Assembly: GCF_004053875.1 (NCBI RefSeq)
Contig: NZ_SBIP01000003.1
Location: 806,001-870,000 of the forward strand
Length of the DNA stretch: 64,000 nucleotides
Direction of reading: 5' to 3'
DNA from: Neorhizobium lilium
Lineage (GTDB): Bacteria; Pseudomonadota; Alphaproteobacteria; Rhizobiales; Rhizobiaceae
The position numbers were made by a program, and so were the translations under genes. A model generated the notes under the pieces. It worked only from the letters and a program-made list of their open reading frames with translations, had not been told where the DNA came from and did no database searches. Shown piece after piece: positions 15,533 through 24,848 of this stretch; position 1 is the first letter of the stretch, and every line of letters starts with the position of its first letter.

Positions 15533-18436
15533 ATGATGCGGACTGATGGGCTGGGCGCTCTGGCGAGGCGATTGCGGCTCTGTACGGCGCTGGTTTCGCT
15601 GACGATCTCCATGCCTCTTCCGGCTCTCGCACAATCGACCTGGACCGGCGCCGGCGGCAGTGATTTTTCCGATGGGGCGAACTGGAACACCGCGCCGGCA
15701 GCCCCTGGGGCAGGGGATGGCGCTGCCATCGCCTCCGGCACACCGATCGTCGGCAGCGATTCGGCCGTCGATACACTGGCCGTCTCCGGCGGTACGCTGA
15801 AGATCGAGGCGCAACTTGCCGCCCCGGGGGGGACGACGCTGTTCGACACGGGCCGGATCGAAGCCTCCGTCGGCGGCGAGCTGGTTTCCAACGTGACGAT
15901 GACAGATGGCTATCTCGGCGTCTCCGGCACCTTGACCGGCGATCTGGACGCATCGGCCGGGACGATCATCAATGACGGACGGATCACCGGGGAAACCTTC
16001 ATCGATGGCGCGACGCTCACCAATAACGGCACGCTGCGCGACTTGATCATCGCTTCCGGCGGCATCGCCACCAACAATGCAACCGGGACGGTGACCGGCG
16101 GCACTGCGGTTCGCGACGGCACGCTCACCAATAATGGCGCTCTGGGATCGGTAGAGGTTGGGAGCGCGGGGACGTTTACCGGCAATAGCGGCGGAAATGT
16201 CGGCGATCTGACGAATTCCGGCACGAGTTCGAATGCCGGCACCATCGCCTCCCTCGATAATCTGGCCGGCGGCAGTTTTACCAATAATTCGGGCGGCACG
16301 GTCACCGGAGCCACGGTCGTCACAGGCGGCAATGTGACGAACAACGCCACGCTTGGATCGGTTGATGTCGGCTCGGGTGGCATATTTAACAACAATACGG
16401 GCGCGGTCGCAGGTGCCGTCACCAATGCGGGCAATGCCTCCAATGCCGGCACGGTCTCTTCGCTGGTCAATACGGCCGGCAGCTTTACCAATAATTCCGG
16501 TGGCACTGTCACCGGCGCGACGGGAGTAACCGGCGGAACGCTGACCAATAACGGCGCGCTTGCCGCGGTCGATATCGCCTCCGGAGGCGCATTCACCAAC
16601 AACACGGCAGCCAGTGCGGGGGCCGTCACCAATGCGGGTGATAGCACCAACGCCGGCGCCATCGGCTCGCTTACCAACGACGGCGGCACGTTCACCAACA
16701 ATGCTGGCGGCAGCGTCTCCGGCGCGACGACCATTGCCGGCGGCAGTGTCACCAATAATTCGATATTCGATACCGTAGAGGTTCTTTCAGGCGGGACATT
16801 CGTCAACAACCTGGCCGGGACGACGGGTGCTTTCACCAATGCCGGCACGGCTTCGAACGGCGGAACGATAGCCTCGCTGCTGAATATCGACGGCACCTTC
16901 TTCAACAGCGGCACGATAACCGGCCTCGCAAGCGTGACGGGCGGAACCCTCGTCAATGACGGCACCATTTCCGGCGGCGTGGATGTCGACACCGGCGGGT
17001 TCCTCGCCGGATCCGGAAGCATCGGCGGACTGACCGTCTCGAATGGCGGTACGCTCTCTCCCGGACCGGGAATCGCGACACTGGCGATCGACGGCGATGT
17101 GACGTTCGAAACCGGATCGACCTATAGCGTCGATGTGGATGCCTCGGGGCTGTCCGATCTGGTAACCGTAAGCGGCACGACGACGATCAATGGCGGCACG
17201 CTGCAAATCCTGGCCGCCAGCGGCACGTACGGGCTGTCGACGCAGTACACCGTCCTGACGTCCGGCAGCCTTACCGGCAGGTTCGATGACGTGACGACGG
17301 ACATGGCCTTCCTGTCGCCATACGTCACCTATGACGCCACCGGCGTCCTTCTGGCGCTCTATCGCAACGACGTCCAGTTCGCTGACGTGGCGGAAACGGC
17401 CAATGGCCGCGCGGTGGCCAACGCCATCAATTCCCTCGGTACGGCGGACCCGGTGTTTCTCGCCGTGCTGCCGCTGACGGCCGATGGCGCCAATTCGGCG
17501 TTCCGGCAGCTGAGCGGCGAAATCCACGCGTCGCTCAAGAGCCAGATGCTTGAGGACAGCCGCTTCGTGCGCAATGCCGTTCTGGACCGGATGAGTGGCG
17601 CTGTGCCGACGCGGCAGTCGGACATCGGCGACGCGACGTTCTGGATGACCGGTTTCGGCGCGGCAGGCCATACGGATGGCGACGGCAACGCCGCCGGTAT
17701 CGACGGCCACACCGGCGGGGTGGTGGCGGGCGCCGATGTCGAAGCTTTCGACAACTGGCGGCTGGGCATGCTCGCAGGCTATAGCCATACGTCCGTCGGA
17801 CGGGATGCCGACGCGGATTCCTACCATGTCGGCCTCTACGCCTCGGCCGATTGGGGAGACCTGACTTTTACGGGTGGCGCAATCCTGTCGCATAACGATA
17901 TCTCGACCGATCGCAACGTCTCCGCAGGAAGCCTGACGGACCGCCTGAAATCGGACTACGACAGCGCGACAAGGCAGCTGTTTGCCGATCTGTCCTGGCG
18001 CATGCGGGCTGGCGGTATCGAGCTGCGCCCGTTTGCCAATCTCGCCTATGTCAACCTCGATACGGATGGCTTTGGCGAATCAGGCGGGTCTGCGGCACTC
18101 TCCGGACGCGGCGGTCATGATGACGTGACGATGACCACGTTTGGTCTGCGGTGGGCGGCGGACATGCCTGTCGATGACATGCCGGTTACCCTCTCCGGCA
18201 TGCTCGGCTGGCGTCACGCGATGGGTGACCTGACGCCGTCGTCGCAGCTTGCCTTTGCCACAGGCAGCCCGTTCATGGTCGAAGGTGTGTCACTGGTGCG
18301 GGATGCGGCGGTCGTCGAGGCGGCTCTCACCGCGCCCTTGTCGAAGACGGCCAAGCTGAAGCTGACCTATGCGGGCGAATTCGCCCGCCGTCTGGTCAAC
18401 CATTCCATCATGCTCAGCGTCAACGTCGACTTTTAG
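15533..18436 (+). CDS. Autotransporter outer-membrane beta-barrel protein
   Basis: The 967-residue protein has a signal peptide ending near PLPALA|QSTW, a passenger of about 600 residues, and a C-terminal autotransporter barrel of about 270 residues. The passenger is rich in Thr, Asn, Gly and Ser, built of GT(F/L)TNN and TNAGxxSNAGTI strands, as in beta-helical passengers. The barrel has GFGAAGHTDGDG, MLAGYSHTSVGR and alternating hydrophobic strands, ending in VNVDF with the terminal Phe needed for BAM insertion. ATG 15533 or 15536 follows GAGGTAGGG. A surface adhesin or self-association role is inferred. Its stop overlaps the HAD gene stop on the other strand. Confidence 0.92.
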   Translation: MMRTDGLGALARRLRLCTALVSLTISMPLPALAQSTWTGAGGSDFSDGANWNTAPAAPGAGDGAAIASGTPIVGSDSAVDTLAVSGGTLKIEAQLAAPGGTTLFDTGRIEASVGGELVSNVTMTDGYLGVSGTLTGDLDASAGTIINDGRITGETFIDGATLTNNGTLRDLIIASGGIATNNATGTVTGGTAVRDGTLTNNGALGSVEVGSAGTFTGNSGGNVGDLTNSGTSSNAGTIASLDNLAGGSFTNNSGGTVTGATVVTGGNVTNNATLGSVDVGSGGIFNNNTGAVAGAVTNAGNASNAGTVSSLVNTAGSFTNNSGGTVTGATGVTGGTLTNNGALAAVDIASGGAFTNNTAASAGAVTNAGDSTNAGAIGSLTNDGGTFTNNAGGSVSGATTIAGGSVTNNSIFDTVEVLSGGTFVNNLAGTTGAFTNAGTASNGGTIASLLNIDGTFFNSGTITGLASVTGGTLVNDGTISGGVDVDTGGFLAGSGSIGGLTVSNGGTLSPGPGIATLAIDGDVTFETGSTYSVDVDASGLSDLVTVSGTTTINGGTLQILAASGTYGLSTQYTVLTSGSLTGRFDDVTTDMAFLSPYVTYDATGVLLALYRNDVQFADVAETANGRAVANAINSLGTADPVFLAVLPLTADGANSAFRQLSGEIHASLKSQMLEDSRFVRNAVLDRMSGAVPTRQSDIGDATFWMTGFGAAGHTDGDGNAAGIDGHTGGVVAGADVEAFDNWRLGMLAGYSHTSVGRDADADSYHVGLYASADWGDLTFTGGAILSHNDISTDRNVSAGSLTDRLKSDYDSATRQLFADLSWRMRAGGIELRPFANLAYVNLDTDGFGESGGSAALSGRGGHDDVTMTTFGLRWAADMPVDDMPVTLSGMLGWRHAMGDLTPSSQLAFATGSPFMVEGVSLVRDAAVVEAALTAPLSKTAKLKLTYAGEFARRLVNHSIMLSVNVDF
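16127..16957 (+). repeat. Tandem 207-bp repeats in the autotransporter passenger
   Basis: The TNN-coding segment recurs at 16127, 16337, 16544 and 16751, that is at steps of 210, 207 and 207 bp, with a degenerate further start near 16952 and a half-unit start at 16019. Each unit codes for about 69 residues with the order S-V-x-V-x-S-G-G, F-x-N-N, G-A-V-T-N-A-G, S-N-A-G-T, and V-T-G-A-T-x-V-T-G-G. Units differ by many substitutions, so they are old enough to have diverged but keep exact length. Confidence 0.85.
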
Positions 18437-19122
18437 ACAGCGCCGGCCCAGTCGCTGAGGGCGGCGATCACGGCCGGAAGGTCGATCATGCGCGAGATCA
18501 CGGTTTCCGCGCCTGCATCCGTCAGCCGGTCCGCATGGCTGGGATAGGTGTGAGACGCTCCCGTGAAGCCCACGACCCGCATGCCGGCGGCGCGGGCGCC
18601 GTGGATGCCATGAACCGAATCTTCGATCACCAGGCACTTGGCCGGCGAAACCTTGAACTGCTCGGCTCCATGCAGGAAAATGTCCGGCTTCGGCTTGACG
18701 CGGTCCGGACCCAGATCCTTTGCCGAGAAGATATGCGGAGCGAAATAGGGCTTCAGCCCGACCTTCTCCAGCATCATGTCGAGCCGCGCGCTGCTGGAAT
18801 TGGAGCAGATGCAATGCGGCGTGCTGATGCGCGAAAGCGCGAATTTGACGCCGTCGATGATCTTCACTTCGCGGGCGAGGCGGTCGTCGAGCAACTGCTC
18901 CGACTTATCGAGCAGGGTGGCCGACAAGGGAATGTCCGCCTCCTTCTCCACCTGCAGCAAAATGTTCTTCCAGGTCATGCCGGAGAAACGCTCGCCCATT
19001 TCTTCAACACTGATGGGATAGCCGGACTCGGTCAGAAGCTTGGATTCGACCTTTGCGGCGATGATTTCGGAATCGACGAGAACGCCGTCGCAATCGAAGA
19101 TGATGAGGTCGAAACCGCTCAT
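18433..19122 (-). CDS. HAD superfamily phosphatase (subfamily IA)
   Basis: The 229-residue protein has the HAD motifs: motif I FDCDGVLVDSE with nucleophile Asp and acid/base Asp, a C1 helical cap, motif II CSNSSS, motif III Lys in VKPKPDIF, and motif IV VIEDSVHGIHGARAAGM. It is of the beta-phosphoglucomutase/phosphoglycolate phosphatase-like group; the substrate, probably a small phosphorylated metabolite, is not clear. The stop codons of this gene and the autotransporter overlap tail to tail (TTAG). Confidence 0.92.
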   Translation of the reverse strand: MSGFDLIIFDCDGVLVDSEIIAAKVESKLLTESGYPISVEEMGERFSGMTWKNILLQVEKEADIPLSATLLDKSEQLLDDRLAREVKIIDGVKFALSRISTPHCICSNSSSARLDMMLEKVGLKPYFAPHIFSAKDLGPDRVKPKPDIFLHGAEQFKVSPAKCLVIEDSVHGIHGARAAGMRVVGFTGASHTYPSHADRLTDAGAETVISRMIDLPAVIAALSDWAGAV

Positions 19123-19227
19123 GATGAAGTGCCTTGTTTGGAAGAGTGCGCGGCCTTCTATACCAGCGCCAGCTGAAGCTCAACCAATTCGAAGATGTGA
19201 CTGGCGTAAATGGAGCGGCAGGCCACC

Positions 19228-19908
19228 CTAAATCGGGAAAAGGGAAAGAAACTGCCGTTCGCCTTCCGGCGTGAAGACAACCGCCCGGCTTTCGTCGCCG
19301 CGCCGCGCCCAACCCTTTTCCATGAAATGCTGGAGCAGCGCCTTGCCGAGCGTTCCGGCCAGGTGCGAGCGCCGCTCGCTCCAGTCGAGGCAGGACTTGC
19401 AGAGCGGCCGGCGGTTGGAGGCAGGCGGCGAAAGATCAAGGCCGAGGCCTGCAAGCTCGCTATGACCCTGCGCGGTCACGCTGAGGTTTTCGCCATCGCT
19501 GGTGATCGCGCCACGCGCCACGAAACTGTCCAGCATCCGCACGCCGTAATCGCCCGCCAGATGATCGTAACAGACACGCGCCTTGCGCAGCGCCGGGTCT
19601 TTCGGTCCGGGCCGGTGGCGCAGATGGCCGCGGCTGGCGGCAAAGCCCATGATGCTTTCCAGCAGCGTCCCCGCTGCGGCATCGGCCAGCGCGAAATAAC
19701 GGTGCCGTCCCTGCTTGCGCTGGGCGATCAGCCCGCCATCCTCCAGCTTGGACAGGTGCGAACTCGCCGTCTGCACCGTGACACCGGCCGCCTGCGCCAG
19801 TTCCGTCGCCGTCAGCGCCTGGCCGCCCATCAGCGCGGTCAGCATATTGGCGCGGGCCGGATCGCCGATCAGCATTCCGATGCGTGCTATGTCCGGGCCT
19901 TCTTTCAT
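19228..19908 (-). CDS. ArsR-family transcriptional regulator
   Basis: The 226-residue protein has an N-terminal winged helix of ArsR type (DPARANMLTALMGGQALTATELAQAAGV and TASSHLSKLEDGGLIAQRKQGRHRYFAL) and a longer C-terminal region with a CKSCLDWSERRSHLAG stretch that recurs in this long ArsR subgroup. The canonical metal box ELCVCDL is absent, so it probably does not sense arsenite in the classical way. It is divergent from the NIPSNAP and monooxygenase-like genes and probably controls them. Confidence 0.88.
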   Translation of the reverse strand: MKEGPDIARIGMLIGDPARANMLTALMGGQALTATELAQAAGVTVQTASSHLSKLEDGGLIAQRKQGRHRYFALADAAAGTLLESIMGFAASRGHLRHRPGPKDPALRKARVCYDHLAGDYGVRMLDSFVARGAITSDGENLSVTAQGHSELAGLGLDLSPPASNRRPLCKSCLDWSERRSHLAGTLGKALLQHFMEKGWARRGDESRAVVFTPEGERQFLSLFPI

Positions 19909-19930
19909 GGATCACCTTCCGTCGTTCATA

Positions 19931-19948
19931 CTTCGATCGTAGCCGAAG
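19931..19948. promoter_or_regulatory. Short inverted repeat in the ArsR/NIPSNAP intergenic region
   Basis: CTTCG (19931-19935) and CGAAG (19944-19948) flank an 8-bp spacer between the divergent arsR-like and NIPSNAP genes. Arm length is short; the operator role is a guess from position. Confidence 0.35.
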
Positions 19949-20013
19949 CATTGTCGTTCCGCAACATGGCAGAACAAGCTCGTCGCCATAAGCATGACGA
20001 GGAGAAGACGACC

Positions 20014-20343
20014 ATGATCACCTGCTTTATCCGCTACGAACTCGATCCCTTCAAGAAGGAGCAGTTCGCCGATTATGCCCGCAACTGGGGCCAGGCGATC
20101 CCGCGCTGCGGTGCCGATCTGGTCGGCTATTTCGGTCCCCATGAAGGCTCGGCCACCACTGCCTACGGCGTCTACACGATCGAAAGCCTTGCCGCCTACG
20201 AGGCCTATCGCGCGCGTCTCACCGCCGATCCGCTCGGCCGCCACAACTATGAGCTCGCCGCCCGTGAACGCTTCATCCTCAAGGAAGATCGGATCTTTCT
20301 GAAGAACCTGTCGCTGCCGCATGCTGCTCTGGTGATGCCATGA
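20014..20343 (+). CDS. NIPSNAP family protein
   Basis: The 109-residue protein has the NIPSNAP-type ferredoxin-like fold: MITCFIRYELDPFKKEQFADYARNWG at the start, GYFGPHEGSATTAYGVYTIESLAAYEAYRARL, and the ending RERFILKEDRIFLKNL. NIPSNAP proteins are small dimers; the enzymatic role is not established. GAGGAG precedes ATG 20014. The stop overlaps the next start as ATGA, so the two are translationally coupled and may act together. Confidence 0.88.
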   Translation: MITCFIRYELDPFKKEQFADYARNWGQAIPRCGADLVGYFGPHEGSATTAYGVYTIESLAAYEAYRARLTADPLGRHNYELAARERFILKEDRIFLKNLSLPHAALVMP

Positions 20344-20693
20344 TCGCCGTCATCTTCGAAGTCATACCCTATATGGGCGAGCGGCACCGCTATCTGGATC
20401 TCGCCGGAGACCTGCGCTCCGAACTGGAAACCATGGACGGGTTCATCTCCATCGAGCGTTTCGAGAGCCTCACCATGCGCGGCAAGCTCCTGTCCCTATC
20501 CTTCTGGCGGGATGAGGAGGCGGTACGCCAATGGCGCAATCTTGAGGCCCATCGCGCCGCCCAAAGGGCAGGGCGCAACGGCATCTTCGCCGATTATCGC
20601 CTGCGCATCGGCCATGTGCTGCGGGACTACGGCATGTTCGAGCGGGAGGAGGTTCCGAAAGATAGCCGGGAGGTGCATGCGGCACAGGGATGA
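20340..20693 (+). CDS. Antibiotic biosynthesis monooxygenase (ABM) domain protein
   Basis: The 117-residue protein has the ABM pattern: IAVIFEVIPYMGERHRYLDLAG, ETMDGFISIERFES, LLSLSFWRDEEAVRQWRNLEAHRAAQRAGR, ending IGHVLRDYGMFERE. Members are cofactor-free or heme-degrading small oxygenases, or non-catalytic ligand binders. It overlaps the NIPSNAP gene by four bases. Both share the ferredoxin-like fold, so the pair may form a heteromeric enzyme; this is inference. Confidence 0.85.
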   Translation: MIAVIFEVIPYMGERHRYLDLAGDLRSELETMDGFISIERFESLTMRGKLLSLSFWRDEEAVRQWRNLEAHRAAQRAGRNGIFADYRLRIGHVLRDYGMFEREEVPKDSREVHAAQG

Positions 20694-20709
20694 AGGTTTT
20701 TTGTGATCC

Positions 20710-22353
20710 TCAACTGGAGAGGTTGTAGCGTGCCTCCGCCAGATCGATCTCGCGCACCAGCCGGCGGATGATCTCGTCCGACACCACGCGCGTCCGTCCG
20801 AGCCGGAAGAATTCGTCCCGTTCCGCGCGAAGCGCCGCCAGCCGCAGGCGACGATCGACATCGGCCATCATCCGGGCGGTTTCAGCGTCATCGCCGGTCT
20901 TGGAGCCTTCTATACGCCGGCGGTAGAGCTCCATCAGCCTTGCGCCCACGTCGGAATAGATGTCGGCATCCGTCCGCCCTTGCCCAAGCGCATGCTGGTG
21001 CTTCTCGATGGCGCGGATGGCGGCCTCGGCGGCAGCGATGCGGGCAATATCCTCCTCCTGGCGAGCGCTGGGTTCCGGCGGCAGTTCCAGGTTGTGGAGC
21101 AGGAACGGCAGGCTGATGCTGGCCGCAATGAGCGAGAAGACGATGACGCCGGCTGCCAGGAAGATTGCAAGATCGCGGGCAGGGAAAGGCGTTCCGTCGT
21201 TCATGGCGAGCGGCAGGGTCAGGATGCCGGCAAGCGTGATGGCGCCGCGCACACCGGCAAGCGAAGTCGCGGCAAGCAGCCGCCAGTGCGGCTTGTACAT
21301 CGTACGCCCCTGCCGCGCCGCTCGAAACAGCGTGAACCGGAGCGATACCCAAACCCAGGCGAAGCGCAGCAGCCCCAGCGCGATGTTGATGGCCAGCACA
21401 TAGCCCAGCAACCAGGCCGGGTGCATGTGGCCGGTCTCGGTCACCACCTTGGCGGCGCCCGAGATGATTTTCGGCAGTTGCTCCCCGAACAGCACGAAAA
21501 TGATCCCGTTCAGCGCAAATTGCATCGTGTCCCATACCGCGCCGCGTCTCACCCTTGTCACGCCCAGCGCCTGGCCTGTCTGTTCGGCGTAGCTCATGGC
21601 GATCCCGGCGGCGACGGCTGCAAGAATGCCCGAGCAATGAAAGTGTTCGGCGAGCAGGTAGGCTCCAAAGGGGATGAGCAGGCTGATCAGGATCTGCGAG
21701 CCGGGCTCCTCGCCGAGCTTGTGCGAGACGTAGTCCTTCACCTTCGTCACGACCAAAGTGACGCCAGCACCAATGGCGATGCCGCCGATCGCCAGCCACA
21801 GAAACGTGCCAAAGGCGGAGGTAAGCGAGAAGACGCCCGTCAATGCGGCGGCGACGGCAAGCTGCATGCACACAAGCCCCGACGCATCGTTGAGCAGCGA
21901 TTCGCCTTCCAGAATGTGCATCAGCCGTTTGGGGATGGGCACCCGTGCCGCGATCGCCGAAACGGCGATCGGATCCGTGGGCGAGACGATTGCTGCCAGC
22001 GCAAAGGCGACAGGTAGCGGCATGCTCGGAATCATCCATTTGATGAGCACACCCACTCCCAGCACGGTAAGGACCACGAGGCCGAGCGCGAGTTCGAGGA
22101 TCACGGCCCTGTCCCGGAACAGGCCCTCCTTCGGAATCCGCCATCCGTCGAGAAAAAGCAGCGGCGGCAGAAACAACAGGAAAAACACTTCGGGCTGCAG
22201 CTCGACACCGGCTCCGAACACCGTCGCGATCAGCACGCCGAGTGCGATCTGGATGAGCGGTAGCGGGATCGCCACTGGAGAGAGCCGCGACAGCGTGCCG
22301 CTGAGGACAACCGCTACCAGGAGGATCAAGGCAATGCCGACACTTTCCATCAC
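20710..22353 (-). CDS. Na+/H+ antiporter, CPA1 family
   Basis: The 547-residue inner-membrane protein has about 12 helices (to about residue 420) and a cytosolic coiled tail of about 120 residues. CPA1 markers are LLFLPPLLFLDGWRI, AIVSPTDPIAVSAIAARVPIPKRLMHILEGESLLNDASGL with the ion-binding Asp, and the later LAGVRGAITLAGILTLPL. It would exchange Na+ or K+ for protons for pH and salt homeostasis. It is convergent with the ABM gene and divergent from ccrM. MM at the start makes 22353 and 22350 both possible. Confidence 0.93.
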   Translation of the reverse strand: MMESVGIALILLVAVVLSGTLSRLSPVAIPLPLIQIALGVLIATVFGAGVELQPEVFFLLFLPPLLFLDGWRIPKEGLFRDRAVILELALGLVVLTVLGVGVLIKWMIPSMPLPVAFALAAIVSPTDPIAVSAIAARVPIPKRLMHILEGESLLNDASGLVCMQLAVAAALTGVFSLTSAFGTFLWLAIGGIAIGAGVTLVVTKVKDYVSHKLGEEPGSQILISLLIPFGAYLLAEHFHCSGILAAVAAGIAMSYAEQTGQALGVTRVRRGAVWDTMQFALNGIIFVLFGEQLPKIISGAAKVVTETGHMHPAWLLGYVLAINIALGLLRFAWVWVSLRFTLFRAARQGRTMYKPHWRLLAATSLAGVRGAITLAGILTLPLAMNDGTPFPARDLAIFLAAGVIVFSLIAASISLPFLLHNLELPPEPSARQEEDIARIAAAEAAIRAIEKHQHALGQGRTDADIYSDVGARLMELYRRRIEGSKTGDDAETARMMADVDRRLRLAALRAERDEFFRLGRTRVVSDEIIRRLVREIDLAEARYNLSS

Positions 22354-22422
22354 GACCTCATCGGAGTTTGCGGTTTTGCACGGGGCCGCACTGCTTCGGT
22401 TATTGGCAAATTTGACCTGAAT

Positions 22423-22540
22423 GAGTCCAGTCGACCTTACCGCGCTTGCTTAAGGAAAATGATGCCTCCCGTTCCCAAATGAAATTATTGTCGAAAATTA
22501 CGCAATGTCTTCAAGCTTTGGTAACCAACATGAGTAACCA
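22423..22540 (+). promoter_or_regulatory. ccrM upstream region: GANTC site and direct repeat
   Basis: A GAGTC (GANTC) site lies at 22423-22427, and a direct repeat GTAACCA occurs at 22521-22527 and 22534-22540, 45-64 bp before the ccrM start. CcrM methylates GANTC, and in Caulobacter its own promoter is under CtrA and methylation control. The repeats are seen; their use is inference. Confidence 0.4.
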
Positions 22541-22581
22541 TAACAGCCAGTAAATTCGTGTGTGTATAGCGTAGCGAGTGA

Positions 22582-23715
<1,134 letters not shown>

Positions 23716-24035
23716 TCCACCAGTCCGCCAGATGCAGCATTCCTTGTCCGGTTATATACCTCCAAAACCTATCGACATTCAGGATGAGGATAATTGACGC
23801 CCGGAGCGATGAGCTTCGGGCGTCATTCGTTTCAGCATCCCGAGATGAGGCACAATTCCGTTTGACAACCTGATGCAACTGCATTGAATAATCGAGGTTG
23901 CTGGAAGATGTGTTCCCGCTACCGAGATTAAGAGCGCCGACCCTTTGGCTGGGAGGCTCTTATCCGATGTCGAGGTTGGATGGCCGCACAACTGAACGCA
24001 TCTAGGAATTGCGGCGCCTGTTCCGGGGCGCGCCC
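23716..24035 (+). promoter_or_regulatory. 320-bp gap: terminator and candidate promoter of the S24-like gene
   Basis: Apart from the hairpin at 23795-23825, this gap has a TTGACA at 23862-23867 with a TGAATA/GAATAA-type -10 about 17 bp later. A GCAAC...GTTGC inverted repeat overlaps the -10 region, a possible autorepression site for the regulator downstream. No gene is seen. Confidence 0.4.
23795..23825. terminator. Terminator hairpin after ccrM
   Basis: TGACGCCCG (23795-23803) and CGGGCGTCA (23817-23825) are perfect arms, with inner AGC/GCT pairing, followed by TTCGTTT. It lies 80 bp after the ccrM stop and before the regulator promoter. Confidence 0.6.
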
Positions 24036-24827
24036 ATGAAGCTGGACGCCCGGCTCGCGCGCACCATCCCGGCTCGACTGAAAAAATTCACTCCGCATTG
24101 GTCGGAATTGGACGAAACCCGGCACCAGGTCTGCGGCAAGGCGGTCATTTTGGTCGAATTGGTTGGAGGACGGGAGAAGGCCGCCGCTCTCCTCGATGTT
24201 TCCGACAACACGATAGACAACCACCGCAAAGGTATCGGCGATGTCAGCCATACCGCCTTTCGGCAGCTGACGGAAAAGGCCGGGTTGCCACAAGCCTGTC
24301 TTTATTTCCGGTGGAGCGTGGAAAACGGCGAGCTGTTGTTTGCGGACGGCCAAGGCAATGTTTACCGCGATCCGGCGGAACTGGATAGGCCGCAAGCCCA
24401 AGCCCCCAAAGACGAGCCAACGCTCGTCTATGTCCGCGATCGTGAGACGCCCCTGCGCCCTGCCGGACTGGCGGAAGAGGATGATTTTATCCATCTGTCG
24501 GTGCCATTGGATTATCTTGGCCGGCTGCAGGTGGACCCGCGCGACCTGCTTGCCATGGTCGCCACCGACCACGGCATGGCGCCCGAGGTCGAGGAAGAAG
24601 CGCTCCTTTTGGTTGATACCGCGGACAGGGAGCTTTCCGATGGATGCCTCTACGTCCTCAATGCCGGCAACGGCGCCATCATCCGGCGCGTCCGCCATCT
24701 GCCAAAAGGCAGTTTAGAACTCCTGAGCGGGGACAGCGAACGCTATCCTCCGCAAAGGATCAAGAAAACCGCTATCCCCGGCCTCGGCGTGGTCGGGCGG
24801 CTGCGTTCCCATAGCAGGGGCGTGTAG
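24036..24827 (+). CDS. HTH regulator with degenerate S24 (LexA/CI-like) domain
   Basis: The 263-residue protein has an N-terminal helix-turn-helix (LVELVGGREKAAALLDVSDNTIDNHRKG, about residues 41-68) like phage CI repressors and a C-terminal region with the strand order of S24 repressors (LSVPLDYLGRL, SDGCLYVLNAGNGAIIRRVRHLPKGSLELLSGDSERYPPQRI). In active members the self-cleavage Ser lies in GDSM; here that place reads TDHGM, and the Lys is replaced in the RRV strand. So cleavage is unlikely. ATG 24036 is chosen; ATG 24009 adds nine residues. It lies between ccrM and the HAD-mutY unit, where homologous genomes often have no such gene. Confidence 0.7.
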   Translation: MKLDARLARTIPARLKKFTPHWSELDETRHQVCGKAVILVELVGGREKAAALLDVSDNTIDNHRKGIGDVSHTAFRQLTEKAGLPQACLYFRWSVENGELLFADGQGNVYRDPAELDRPQAQAPKDEPTLVYVRDRETPLRPAGLAEEDDFIHLSVPLDYLGRLQVDPRDLLAMVATDHGMAPEVEEEALLLVDTADRELSDGCLYVLNAGNGAIIRRVRHLPKGSLELLSGDSERYPPQRIKKTAIPGLGVVGRLRSHSRGV

Positions 24828-24848
24828 GCGACGAGGGCGGCGGTGTCT

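Noticed and set aside
16127..16957. Regular repeats as a CRISPR array
   Set aside because: Units are 207 bp, coding and in frame, diverged from each other, without short identical repeats and spacers.
15910..17022. A 370-codon minus-strand frame inside the autotransporter
   Set aside because: It is a Pro/Val/Ala-rich reading of the Thr/Gly/Asn repeat region; the plus-strand protein has signal peptide and barrel.
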